Shown here: positions 1-7,488 of the stretch, in pieces | How positions within the stretch are numbered: position 1 is the first letter of the stretch | Layout: every line of letters starts with the position of its first letter | DNA from: Clostridiales bacterium | GTDB taxonomy: Bacteria; Bacillota; Clostridia; Oscillospirales; Acutalibacteraceae | NCBI GenBank assembly: GCA_021202245.1 | Contig: JAJQDK010000104.1 | Coordinates: 14,340 to 28,898 of the forward strand | DNA: 14,559 bases | Direction: 5' to 3' | Program-made: the position numbers and the translations under genes | Notes under the pieces: model-generated | Databases searched by the model: none | What the model was told of the DNA's origin: nothing | Seen by the model: only the letters and a program-made list of their open reading frames with translations

Positions 1-35
1 AAGCGCTGCAAATTATTCAAATGCCTTTTCGCAAC

Positions 36-1125
36 CTAAAAAGAATTAATTTTTTTATTTAAAAGCTTTGAAAATTTATTTCCCAAAAGCTTGCAAAATA
101 TTGCAAGTGTAAATGCCACCGCTACAACCATAATTACTTTAGTATAGCTGTTAAAATAATCGCTGAAGTAGTTGATAAGTATTATAGCGGTAAAATGACA
201 CAGATAGATTGGCAAGGAAGCCTTTCCCAAAAATTCACTGAAGCTGTTATCCAACGCTTCAACCTTAGTTACTCCGCTGAAAGTGATTGTCACACCCAGC
301 CAAATTGCTCCTAAAACCAATATTTCGTAGGACTTTTTAAAAGTGAACATAATATATGTAAACGTGCTTGCATAGCAAAAAAATTCAACGAATCTAAGTG
401 AATATTTCTGCTTTTTCGTTATTTTTAATTTTTGAAGATATTTGCTGACTTCGTATGAAACCATACCGAATCCGATTTCAACAAAGCCGCGCAAAGCGCC
501 CTTGTAAGCAACCCCGGTCCATTTTCTGACGCCCGAGAGAGATTCTCCGAAATTTACATAAACAATACCTAATATTATCAAGCCCGCAACAGGTAATACC
601 AGTTTAACAAAATTATCATAATATTTGTAGGCAAGAGGAAATAATATACAGCAGGATATCATCATCACAGATAGATACCATGTAGGACTGTTGATATTGT
701 ACAGGGTAAGCCCTGACATTTGAATTAAAAAGAAATTAGGTATTGCTTCGACAAATCTTTTAATTATCTCCGTTATTCCCCAGTCTTTTACAAAACAATT
801 AACAATGAACTCAAACATTGTTGCAATAATACTGTAAGGCAAAATGCCGAGATATTTTTTTCTTTACAAATGAAATTGTTTCGGATGAAAGAGATTTTTC
901 ATTGCCTGAATTTTTTCGTGAGCATATGCTTTTTGCCATTAGCCAGCCTGTTACTATAAAGAAAAACTCAACGCCCATGGAGCCGTGAGGAAATATAGCA
1001 AGATGTATTCCGTCTTTGAATGAGGGCTCTTTAAAAACATAGTTTTGAACATGAACCATCAAAACGCAAATACAAAAGACAAACCTTAATATTTCAATTG
1101 TTCCGTTCCTTTTACTTCTACTCAA
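36..1125 (-). pseudogene. Acyltransferase 3 family membrane protein, split by a one-base frameshift
   Basis: Two reading frames together make one acyltransferase-3 protein that would move an acyl group (often acetyl) onto a surface polysaccharide or teichoic-acid-like polymer. The first part (1125-811) starts at a TTG preceded by an AGGGAGA ribosome site. It carries the family hallmarks IEILRFVFCICVLMVH (residues 10-25, with the conserved Arg and His) and GVEFFFIVTGWLM. The second part (842-36) begins at PYSIIATMF and holds several hydrophobic membrane segments such as TWYLSVMMISCCILFPLAY. The shift lies in a run of seven A on the coding strand (T at 855-861). Deleting one A joins the frames as KKKYLGILPYS and gives about 362 residues, the usual family length. 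It starts 26 bp after the SDR gene and appears to be the last gene of that operon, though the window edge hides what follows. The gene looks more AT-rich than its neighbours, which may mean transfer. It could be dead, phase-variable or an assembly error; family assignment is secure. Confidence 0.85.
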
Positions 1126-1151
1126 GTCTTATTCATCTCCCTCAAAATGCT

Positions 1152-2195
1152 TTAGCATTCACTTTTCATATAACGAATCATTCTTTCGTATAACGGCAAA
1201 ATTCCGCTGCCCATTGCGCTCCAGCCCAAGCCTCTGAGCTTTGAGGTGTCTAAATCCATATACAAAGTATTCGCATAACCGCTTGCCGAAACATCCGCAA
1301 GCTCAAAACGCACATCAATGCCGCCACTTTCGGCAACCGTTTGAGCCATTTCAGCTATTGAGCAATAGGTGCTTTCATCCGCCATATTGTAAGCTTCACC
1401 GCTTTTTCCGCGAAGCAAAACGGTTAAAATTGCAGCTGCCGCATCGGCGGTGTAAAGATAGCATCGCTCGGTTTCGCCCTTTGCTTTCAGAACAATGTCC
1501 TTTTTATCAATAACACATCTGCCGAAATAAGCAAATATCCTCGCATCGTTATAATTTACTCCGGGCCCGAAGGTCTGTGTAAGGCGTGCTATCATAACCG
1601 GAACGTCATATTCGGAAGCGTATGCACAGCACAGGGCTTCACACTGCTGCTTGCTTATCGGGTAGCTGTTGCGTACATTCATCGTGGACAGTGCGCCCGC
1701 GTCGTCCTCGCTTACCTTGTGACCTTTTTCGGGATAACCGTATGTTTCCATTGTTGAAAGAAAAACCATACCCTCAACATTTTTATCTTTAGCCAAATTG
1801 AGCAGATTTTTTGTGCCCAATACTGCGGTAAGAATGGTTTCAACCGGCTGCTCAACCATCATTTTGCTGGCGGTCTGACTTGCGCCGTGAATTATAAAAT
1901 CAACCGAACCGATAATTTCCGGAAGCTCTTCAACAGAGCCGACGATAAACCGCAGGCTTTCGTCACCGGCGTATTCGGCAAAACGCTCCTCGGCACGGCT
2001 TTTGCTGCGCACTAACGCCAAAACGGTCAGATTCAAATTCTTTGTTTTGTTTGCGCAAAGCAGAGCATTGACAACCGTATAGCCTATCAGCCCGGTTGCT
2101 CCGGTAATCAGCAGAGTTTTGCCCTTAAATCTGTCCCAATCAATAAAATCGGCTGAAATAATTTTTTCTGTATCTTGCTGCAGAATAGTGTCCAT
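1152..2195 (-). CDS. NAD-dependent epimerase/dehydratase (extended SDR), surface polymer cluster
   Basis: An extended short-chain dehydrogenase/reductase of 347 residues that would oxidise, epimerise or dehydrate a nucleotide-linked sugar in the cytoplasm. The Rossmann glycine motif TGATGLIG is at residues 31-38. The active-site region STMETYG is at 147-153, and the YPISK motif supplies Tyr178 and Lys182. RLTQTFGPG (204-212) matches the conserved RxxNxYGP-type segment of UDP-glucuronate decarboxylase, dTDP-glucose dehydratase and UDP-glucose epimerase relatives. The open frame extends 62 codons further upstream, but that part is antisense-free overlap with the acidic tail of the preceding gene and reads as low-complexity sequence. 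The ATG at 2195 directly before the conserved core is preferred; GGAGG lies 13 bases upstream, a rather long spacing. It follows the glycerophosphotransferase stop by 4 bases, so the two are co-transcribed. The exact substrate cannot be read from sequence. A role in making the repeat unit or the nucleotide-activated precursor is inferred from context. Confidence 0.85.
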   Translation of the reverse strand: MDTILQQDTEKIISADFIDWDRFKGKTLLITGATGLIGYTVVNALLCANKTKNLNLTVLALVRSKSRAEERFAEYAGDESLRFIVGSVEELPEIIGSVDFIIHGASQTASKMMVEQPVETILTAVLGTKNLLNLAKDKNVEGMVFLSTMETYGYPEKGHKVSEDDAGALSTMNVRNSYPISKQQCEALCCAYASEYDVPVMIARLTQTFGPGVNYNDARIFAYFGRCVIDKKDIVLKAKGETERCYLYTADAAAAILTVLLRGKSGEAYNMADESTYCSIAEMAQTVAESGGIDVRFELADVSASGYANTLYMDLDTSKLRGLGWSAMGSGILPLYERMIRYMKSEC

Positions 2196-2199
2196 TCTT

Positions 2200-4209
2200 T
2201 TATTTTTTCCTCCTGTTACCGTTCTTGGTGCTTTCATCGCTTTCCGATTCGGAATCTGTATCAGTGTCTGAATCAGATTCTGATTCGGATTCTGTTTCCG
2301 TGTCGTTTTCGGAATCCGCCTCTGTTTCGGCATCGGATTCGGTTTCTGTATTTTCTGTTCCGTCATCTTCCATTTTGTCATCGGTAATTACAATGGGCTT
2401 AAGCGAAATAAAATCAAGCTGCTCATACAAAAGGCGCATTTCCTCGTCACGGGCATTTATTTCATCAATATACTTCTGCGGCATTTTGCCGAGCAGGAAC
2501 CAATCTATTACACGGTCCGAAGAATTGCTGTCTATGACGTCAAAATTTCGCTGAACGTATTGCTCAACCTTTTCAGTTTCAAAGTCTTTATTTTTTATTG
2601 CTGCTAAAACCTCTTCAAACGTATTGCAAACCTTTCCCGGAGCGGCAGTGCGGTAATCATGATGAAATCCTCTTGAGATTGAATACTGCATTTCATCAAA
2701 TGCAAAAAAGAGCATAGGCTTATGCATAAGAGAAAATTCATAAATACAAGACGAGTAGTCGGTGATAAGCAAATCGGTTATATAAAATAAATTATTTATA
2801 TCGGTATAGCTTGTCAAATCAAGAAATTTATCGCTGTAGCTTTCAATCGGCACGGGCTCGCTGATCCAGGGATGCATTTTGAACAGCACCACATATTCGT
2901 CGCCGCATAAATCATAAAGCTTGTCAAAATCTATAATATCATAGGGATAGTAGGCGTCGGGATGATTGCTGCCTCTGAAGGTGGGGGCAAACAGAATAAC
3001 CTTTTTGCCTTTGCATATAGGAAATTCCTCATACAGCTCCTCGGTCTTTTTCACACGGCGTGATTTATCCAAGTATTTATCCATTCTCGGCATACCTGTG
3101 GGCAAAACCCGTTCGCTGTTGATTCCCCATGCCTCCGCAAATACGGAAGAAACACGTTTGGAGCCGCAAATTCCATAGGTGTAAATGCGGTGTCCGAGGA
3201 ACGGCGCCGAGGCAGCAATGTGTCCCCAGCGGCTGTAGCCTACCGCCTTAAAGCCTATGCCTGCGTGCCAAAGGTTGACAATGGTTGTATTATCCAAATC
3301 AAGCTTGATTCGTGTAAATGCCGGAACATAGTTGTCTACAAAAACAATATTTGCCTTTGCAAGGTTTTTCATAAGAACAACCTGATTATATATTCTCTCC
3401 TTAAGAGTGTAAACAGAGGGCATATCGGGAAACCAGGAACATTGCAAAACCGTAAATTCTTTGTCAAGACCGCGTTCTCTCATACGCTTTTCAACCGCCT
3501 TGAGGTTGGAGGACATATTGTAATTTCCTTCATACAAAAAAAGAACGGTGTTCTTGTTATGCTTATATTTTTTTCTGTAATGATTATACATTTTTTGGAG
3601 AAATTTGAAAGCATATTTTCTTTTATCTCTTTTAAATGCCTTTTTGCACTTAGCAATAAAGCCTGCCTTTTTCTTCGGGGCAGCATAGATGTTGCCCATT
3701 CCGACATTTCTCGCATGAAGAATATGCATAACAAAGGGCAATGTTTCCTTCCATTCTTTAATCAAAAATGTTACGGCATACGTCCTTCTTCTGGCTTTTC
3801 CGCTGTAGAGAAAATTTCGGGAGCATTCCTGAAGCTTTAAAGCAAGATTAACATCTGTTTCGGCTACAGAAAGAATTTGATTGCCCTGACAGGCAACAAG
3901 AGAATAATTGCCCGTCGGCACACAGCGTGCATTACCGGGGTTGGTTACGTTAAGCGACAGTCTGTAAATATTGCCGTTTATTTCTTCCTGTCGGAACACA
4001 GCTCTCGCCTTGTACGCTCCGTTCACAGCATAAAATATCAGCGGCTCGGTTGTATCGGCTTCCTTGGAAAATTCAACCTTTACGTCCAAAAACACGGTAA
4101 CTCTTTCCCATTCAACAGCAACCACTGTTGTGTCTATAAGATGACTGTCAGTAAGATTTTCCATCAAAATAAGATCTTCGACATTTTCCGTATTAGAAAC
4201 ATTACCCAT
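2200..4209 (-). CDS. CDP-glycerol/CDP-ribitol glycerophosphotransferase (TagF/TarL-like) with acidic tail
   Basis: A 669-residue teichoic-acid-type transferase that would move polyol phosphate from a CDP-polyol to a growing wall polymer at the inner face of the membrane. Residues 1 to about 200 form a beta-rich N-terminal region like those that precede the Glyphos_transf domain in other family members. The catalytic domain spans about 220-580. It shows NLWHAGIGFKAVGY (His315; the family usually has WHG), GICGSKRVSSVFAEAWGI (347-363), ILFAPTFRGS (405-414), LFKMHPW (442-448, His446) and LLITDYSSCIYEF (480-492). Residues 618-664 are almost entirely Ser, Asp, Glu and Thr, followed by a short basic end (NGNRRKK). 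There is no membrane segment, so attachment is peripheral. The start is clear: GGGAGG lies 7 bases before the ATG. It lies downstream of the cytidylyltransferase across a 246-bp hairpin-rich gap. Whether glycerol or ribitol phosphate is used is not decidable here. Confidence 0.9.
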   Translation of the reverse strand: MGNVSNTENVEDLILMENLTDSHLIDTTVVAVEWERVTVFLDVKVEFSKEADTTEPLIFYAVNGAYKARAVFRQEEINGNIYRLSLNVTNPGNARCVPTGNYSLVACQGNQILSVAETDVNLALKLQECSRNFLYSGKARRRTYAVTFLIKEWKETLPFVMHILHARNVGMGNIYAAPKKKAGFIAKCKKAFKRDKRKYAFKFLQKMYNHYRKKYKHNKNTVLFLYEGNYNMSSNLKAVEKRMRERGLDKEFTVLQCSWFPDMPSVYTLKERIYNQVVLMKNLAKANIVFVDNYVPAFTRIKLDLDNTTIVNLWHAGIGFKAVGYSRWGHIAASAPFLGHRIYTYGICGSKRVSSVFAEAWGINSERVLPTGMPRMDKYLDKSRRVKKTEELYEEFPICKGKKVILFAPTFRGSNHPDAYYPYDIIDFDKLYDLCGDEYVVLFKMHPWISEPVPIESYSDKFLDLTSYTDINNLFYITDLLITDYSSCIYEFSLMHKPMLFFAFDEMQYSISRGFHHDYRTAAPGKVCNTFEEVLAAIKNKDFETEKVEQYVQRNFDVIDSNSSDRVIDWFLLGKMPQKYIDEINARDEEMRLLYEQLDFISLKPIVITDDKMEDDGTENTETESDAETEADSENDTETESESESDSDTDTDSESESDESTKNGNRRKK
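2203..2358 (-). repeat. Low-complexity Ser/Asp/Glu codon repeat
   Basis: The 3' end of the glycerophosphotransferase gene is built from degenerate six-base units coding Ser-Asp, Ser-Glu, Thr-Glu and Thr-Asp pairs (GAT TCT, GAA TCC, GAC ACG and similar). The bias leaves long open frames on the other strand and in the +1 frame, which explains the spurious overlapping frames here. Such tracts are prone to length change by slippage or recombination. Confidence 0.8.
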
Positions 4210-4285
4210 AAAATTTCCTCCCTAAATTCAAATCGGAGCTGAGCGGACTTGCCTAATCACGCTCTGCGGCGATTGCAGCCGCCGC

Positions 4286-4312
4286 AGGAGCAAAAGCTCC
4301 TCAGGGTTTCGC
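4286..4312 (+). repeat. Dispersed intergenic hairpin repeat, copy 1
   Basis: GGAGC-AAAA-GCTCC followed by TCAGGGTTTC. A second copy lies in opposite orientation at 10621-10644 and matches at 20 of 24 positions. Three of the four differences fall in the loop, while both stem arms are preserved. A third, core-only GGAGC-NNNN-GCTCC hairpin is at 14533-14546. Confidence 0.6.
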
Positions 4313-4345
4313 AAGGCGGATTATTTTCCCCTTCCGAAACTCTGC

Positions 4346-4375
4346 AAAAAGGTTCCCGCCGTTTACAAGGGCGGG
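4346..4375 (-). terminator. Possible partial terminator or attenuator after the cytidylyltransferase
   Basis: Read on the minus strand, a 6-bp GC stem (CCCGCC/GGCGGG, 9-base loop) is followed by AACC and then five T. The T run is short and offset by four bases, so this would be a weak terminator that lets some transcripts reach the downstream genes. It may equally be just part of a hairpin repeat. Confidence 0.3.
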
Positions 4376-4455
4376 CACTTTTGCGGCTTATGTTAAAATA
4401 AGCGTCCTCTCACCAAGGGGTTTGCCTGCAGTGAGAAGATTAGCTTACGTTTAAA

Positions 4456-5175
4456 TCAAAAATCCAGTTGTTGGTTTTCCCGTGCGTCATAAAGGGCACG
4501 GAAGGTGTAAAAATCATCAGGTGTGGTTATCTTCATATTTTCGTAATTACCGATGATGCAATAGGTTTCATATCCGTATTGATTCATAAGCGTGCAGGAA
4601 TCAATCATATTCGTGTAGCCGTCGGATATTGCCTTGCACTGAGCTGCTAAAATATCATTAAGACGGAAGCTCTGCGGAGCCTTTGCAACATAAGAATGGG
4701 CACGGTCGGGAACCTTTACCACCTTGTTATCATCATCAACAAGAACAAACGTTTCTTTGGTTTTAACACAGGTTATTGCCGAGCCGTGCTTTTTTACCGA
4801 TTCAATGTTAAGCGTCAGTTCTTCGGGAGTTATAAGCGGGCGCACACCGTCGTGAATCAAAACAATATCGTCGTCGCCCTCGCTGATTTCCTCTGCCGCT
4901 TCCAAACCGTTATATATTGAAAGCTGACCGGTAGCGCCGCCGGGAACGATTTTTTTAATTTTATCGAGCCTGTATCTGAACTTAAGCTCTTCCATATAAT
5001 CTATCCAGCCCTCAATGCAGACAACTACAACTGCGTCTATATCGGGATGATTTTGAAACACCTCAATGGTGTGAACTATAATAGGCTTGCCGTGTATCAG
5101 CAAAAACTGCTTGGGCTTGTCCTTTGAATTCATACGGGTGCCGGAACCGCCTGCGAAAATAACCGCTGTATTCAT
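4456..5175 (-). CDS. IspD/TarI-family cytidylyltransferase (likely CDP-polyol synthesis)
   Basis: A 239-residue cytidylyltransferase that couples CTP with a phosphorylated alditol or sugar to give a CDP-activated precursor plus pyrophosphate. The nucleotide-binding loop FAGGSGTRM is at residues 7-15, followed by PKQFLLIHGKPIIVHTIE (21-38). HDGVRPLI (108-115) carries the conserved Asp-x-x-Arg-Pro. KAPQSF (165-170) and NMKITTPDD (213-221) are further shared IspD/TarI signatures. AGG in place of the IspD AAG, and its position at the head of a TagF-like operon, favour a TarI-type role (D-ribitol-5-phosphate) over isoprenoid synthesis. This is inference, since true IspD shares the fold. The frame is open for 16 codons upstream, but the ATG at 5175 sits 8 bases after AAAGGAG and right before the conserved core. 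No TarJ-type reductase lies beside it in this window. Confidence 0.85.
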   Translation of the reverse strand: MNTAVIFAGGSGTRMNSKDKPKQFLLIHGKPIIVHTIEVFQNHPDIDAVVVVCIEGWIDYMEELKFRYRLDKIKKIVPGGATGQLSIYNGLEAAEEISEGDDDIVLIHDGVRPLITPEELTLNIESVKKHGSAITCVKTKETFVLVDDDNKVVKVPDRAHSYVAKAPQSFRLNDILAAQCKAISDGYTNMIDSCTLMNQYGYETYCIIGNYENMKITTPDDFYTFRALYDARENQQLDF

Positions 5176-5273
5176 AGTTAAAACTCCTTTAACATTTTTA
5201 AAAAATCTTGAATAAAATACCAAATCCGGAAAACAAAATTTTTACATTATTTTTACCATTTACAAACAATCGT

Positions 5274-5303
5274 ATTATATCACAACCTGAGGTTTTTTGT
5301 CAA
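5274..5303 (-). promoter_or_regulatory. Near-consensus sigma-A promoter for the surface polymer operon
   Basis: On the minus strand, TTGACA (5303-5298) and TATAAT (5279-5274) are both perfect, with an 18-base spacer, and TGA before the -10 gives an extended -10 TGn. The start point would fall near 5267, leaving a leader of about 90 bases before the cytidylyltransferase ATG. Confidence 0.8.
5284..5294. promoter_or_regulatory. Palindrome inside the promoter spacer, possible operator
   Basis: AACCT-G-AGGTT is a perfect 11-base inverted repeat lying entirely between the -35 and -10 boxes. A bound repressor or activator here would control the promoter. The site is short, and no regulator gene is adjacent, so this stays a suggestion. 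Confidence 0.35.
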
Positions 5304-5312
5304 CGCATAACT

Positions 5313-5329
5313 TGGGGCAGGATGCCCCA
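5313..5329. other. Short hairpin after folC
   Basis: TGGGGC, a five-base loop, then GCCCCA form a perfect 6-bp stem between the folC stop (5384) and the next promoter. No T run follows on the minus strand, so it is not a classical terminator, but it could stabilise or punctuate the folC transcript end. Confidence 0.4.
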
Positions 5330-5383
5330 TCCAAATGTTCGCAGCGGCGGTCAGTGTGGAGTTAAAGGTAAGGCTTGATTTAG

Positions 5384-6670
5384 TCAGCAGCGGCTCAGCA
5401 CATACGGGCGGATACTTCCGGCAAGATAGAGCGAACCGCAGATGACCACGGCGCAGCCTGTGCGCTTTGCGGCTTCGAGCGCTGCGTCAAAGGCGGCTTT
5501 ATCGCTGTCAAACGCAGTGACATTATCAAAGTGCTTTCGACATTTCTGCATAAGCTCCTCGGAGGCAAGCGCCCTCGGGTTGTCAATCGGAACTGTGAAT
5601 ACCCGGCTGAAGGTGTTTTCAAGGAGCTTCAGCGAGCTTTCGCTGTCCTTATCGGCAAGCATACCCATAATGCAGATTATATCCTTGTTCGGCAAAAAGC
5701 GGTCAATCGCTCTTTTAAGCGCCGCAGTACCGTTGGGGTTGTGAGCGCCGTCAAGAATTACAATCGGGTCCTTGCAGAGAGTTTCAAGCCGCGCCGGATT
5801 TTTGGCTTTGGCAAAGCCGTCCTGAATTTGCATATCGGAGATATCAATAAGTCCGTTAAGCCGCAAGATTTCTATTGCGGCAAGGGCGGTTTCGGCGTTT
5901 TCAATCTGATGCTCTCCTGCAAGCGGGAGCAGGATTTCCGTTCCGTTAAAGTCAAACACGCTTCCGTCAAGACTCTCGCTTTTAATGTCGATTTGCACGC
6001 CCTCGCTTTTGGCAAGAGGTATTTTTAATTTGCGCGCGGTGCTTTCGATAACCTGCATTGCTTCAAACTCCTGCTTTGAGGTGACGGCATATGAATGTTC
6101 CTTGATGATGCCGCATTTTTGCTCTGCAATTTCCGCTAAGGTGCTGCCGAGAACGGCGGTGTGGTCAATGCCGATGGTTGTAATTACCGAGCAGAGAGGG
6201 CTTTTTATTACGTTTGTACAGTCGAGCATGCCGCCCATACCCGTTTCAAGCACGACAATATCACATTCGGCGTTTGCGTGAATATAAAATTCAAGCGCAT
6301 TGACATATTCAAATTCCGTTATTATTATACCCTCATTCTGCAGCCTTTCAATCAGCGGAAATGTATTTTCAACAGCCTCGGCTATTGCTTCTCTGCCTAC
6401 GGGAGTATTGTTAATCTGAATACGCTCGCAAAAATCGGTTATATACGGAGAGATAAACAGTCCGGTCTTGTAGCCTGCCGAAACAAGCGCCGATGAAAGC
6501 AGAGCGCATACCGAGCCCTTGCCGTTTGTGCCCGCAACGTGAATATACTTGAGCCTGTCCTGCGGATTGCCCATTCTGTCAAGCAAAGCGAGCATTCTGT
6601 CAAGTCCCGGTCGGGAGCCGAACGACAAAAGAGAGCGTATTTTTTTCAGTGCGTTTTCGTAGGTCATCAT
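5384..6670 (-). CDS. folC: Folylpolyglutamate synthase / dihydrofolate synthase
   Basis: A 428-residue Mur-ligase-family enzyme that adds glutamate to dihydropteroate and to folates, using ATP in the cytoplasm. Signatures are the P-loop GTNGKGS at residues 47-53, the loop SPYITDFCERIQIN in the next 30 residues, ETGMGG with DCTN after it (substrate and metal contacts), and IGIDHTAVLG, where the family has H-x-x-x-LG. The C-terminal domain contains ILDGAHNPNG, the usual second nucleotide contact. Length is normal for the family. Two adjacent ATG codons are possible starts (6670 and 6667). GGGAG lies 5 bases before the first and 8 before the second, so the second is at least as likely. The first ATG overlaps the rsmI stop as ATGA, so translation is coupled to rsmI. 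Whether the enzyme does one or both reactions cannot be told from sequence. Confidence 0.95.
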   Translation of the reverse strand: MMTYENALKKIRSLLSFGSRPGLDRMLALLDRMGNPQDRLKYIHVAGTNGKGSVCALLSSALVSAGYKTGLFISPYITDFCERIQINNTPVGREAIAEAVENTFPLIERLQNEGIIITEFEYVNALEFYIHANAECDIVVLETGMGGMLDCTNVIKSPLCSVITTIGIDHTAVLGSTLAEIAEQKCGIIKEHSYAVTSKQEFEAMQVIESTARKLKIPLAKSEGVQIDIKSESLDGSVFDFNGTEILLPLAGEHQIENAETALAAIEILRLNGLIDISDMQIQDGFAKAKNPARLETLCKDPIVILDGAHNPNGTAALKRAIDRFLPNKDIICIMGMLADKDSESSLKLLENTFSRVFTVPIDNPRALASEELMQKCRKHFDNVTAFDSDKAAFDAALEAAKRTGCAVVICGSLYLAGSIRPYVLSRC

Positions 6671-7488
6671 AACAGCTCCCTGTAGATTTCGTTTTTCTTA
6701 AATCCCGTTATTGCGGCGGCCTGCTTTGCCGCCTCGGTCGGCTTTTCGCTGTTTTCTATCAGCTTTTTGGCTGTTTCAACCGCATATTCAAGGGTGAGCT
6801 GTTCCTCCTCACGTTCGGGCGCACCCTCAAGCACAAGGACAATTTCTCCCTTAAGGCTGCCGTCCGAAAGGTTCTCGGCGGCATATTTTGCAGTGGTGCG
6901 AATAACCTCCTCGTGAATTTTGGTAAGCTCTCTGACGATTGACAGCTTTCGATCTCCGAAGGCAGCGTACAGGTCGCGCAGGGTAGAGGGTAGCTTGTGC
7001 GGAGCTTCATAAAAAATCATAGTTCTGTGCTCGTTTTTCAAGCTCTGCAAATGCTCGCTTCTGCTTTTTTTGTTTACGCTTAAAAAGCCTTCAAAGGTAA
7101 ATCTGCCCGTATCAAGCCCCGACACCGCAAGCGCAGATATTACGGCGCTCGGTCCGGGAATTACCACGGTTTTAATGCCTCTTTCCTCGCAGAGCTTAAT
7201 CAAATCCTCGCCGGGGTCTGAGATGCAGGGCATCCCTGCGTCGGTAACGACGGCGCAGCTTTCGCCCTGCTCGATTCTGCTGCAAATTATTTCACCGCGC
7301 TCACGTTTATTATGCTCAAAATAGCTCACCATAGGCTTTTTTATGCCGAAGTGGTTTAACAGCTTCAGGGTGACTCTTGTGTCCTCTGCGGCAATAAAAT
7401 CAACGCTTTCAAGCGTTTGCACCGCACGGGGCGATAGGTCGGATAAATTGCCTATCGGTGTTCCCGTAACATATAAAATTCCGCTCAT
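6667..7488 (-). CDS. rsmI: 16S rRNA (cytidine1402-2'-O)-methyltransferase
   Basis: A 273-residue tetrapyrrole-methylase-fold enzyme that uses S-adenosylmethionine to methylate the ribose of C1402 in 16S rRNA, at the ribosomal decoding centre. Motifs are LYVTGTPIGNLSDLSPRA (residues 5-22), AAEDTR (33-38), VTDAGMPCISDPG (81-93, the SAM-binding glycine region), VIPGPSA (109-115) and MIFYEAPH in the middle. Length is normal. It corresponds to Bacillus yabC and keeps that gene's position near holB and yaaT. The start ATG at 7488 overlaps the trmN6 stop as ATGA and has AAAGGA six bases upstream. The stop in turn overlaps folC, so three genes are translated as a coupled unit. Confidence 0.95.
   Translation of the reverse strand: MSGILYVTGTPIGNLSDLSPRAVQTLESVDFIAAEDTRVTLKLLNHFGIKKPMVSYFEHNKRERGEIICSRIEQGESCAVVTDAGMPCISDPGEDLIKLCEERGIKTVVIPGPSAVISALAVSGLDTGRFTFEGFLSVNKKSRSEHLQSLKNEHRTMIFYEAPHKLPSTLRDLYAAFGDRKLSIVRELTKIHEEVIRTTAKYAAENLSDGSLKGEIVLVLEGAPEREEEQLTLEYAVETAKKLIENSEKPTEAAKQAAAITGFKKNEIYRELL

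Larger units (their letters stand above)
4210..4455. other. Hairpin-rich intergenic gap in the surface polymer operon
   Basis: This 246-bp gap holds no convincing reading frame. It contains a series of perfect inverted repeats. One has arms 4264-4271 and 4280-4287 (CTGCGGCG, 8 bp, 8-base loop). A second has arms 4286-4291 and 4296-4301 (AGGAGC, AAAA loop). A third has arms 4355-4360 and 4370-4375 (CCCGCC). A weaker pair lies at 4408-4413 and 4431-4436 (TCTCAC/GTGAGA, 17-base loop). No good minus-strand promoter is visible, so the downstream genes probably depend on read-through from the promoter near 5290. Parts recur elsewhere in the window (see the repeat entries). Confidence 0.6.

Noticed and set aside
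811..861. Programmed -1 ribosomal frameshift in the acyltransferase
   Set aside because: The join needs a +1 shift (or loss of one A), not -1, and no stimulatory pseudoknot or upstream element is evident.
2196..2381. N-terminal extension of the SDR gene
   Set aside because: These 62 codons overlap the acidic-tail codons of the preceding gene in another frame and read as Gln/Pro/Asn low complexity. The conserved SDR core and an ATG begin at 2195.
2225..2554. Plus-strand frame coding a Ser/Val/Asp repeat protein
   Set aside because: It is the reverse complement of the acidic repeat tail of the glycerophosphotransferase; the six-base periodicity leaves the frame open. No ribosome site or family match.
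3190..3840. 216-codon plus-strand frame inside the glycerophosphotransferase
   Set aside because: Antisense shadow of a gene with clear family motifs; no start signal and no recognisable domain.
4256..4320. tRNA or structured riboswitch in the gap upstream of the glycerophosphotransferase gene
   Set aside because: Stems are simple tandem hairpins, with no cloverleaf, T-loop GTTCRA-type sequence or known riboswitch core, and pieces recur elsewhere as repeats.
5531..6028. 165-codon plus-strand frame inside folC
   Set aside because: Antisense of a well-conserved gene; no ribosome site and no recognisable domain.
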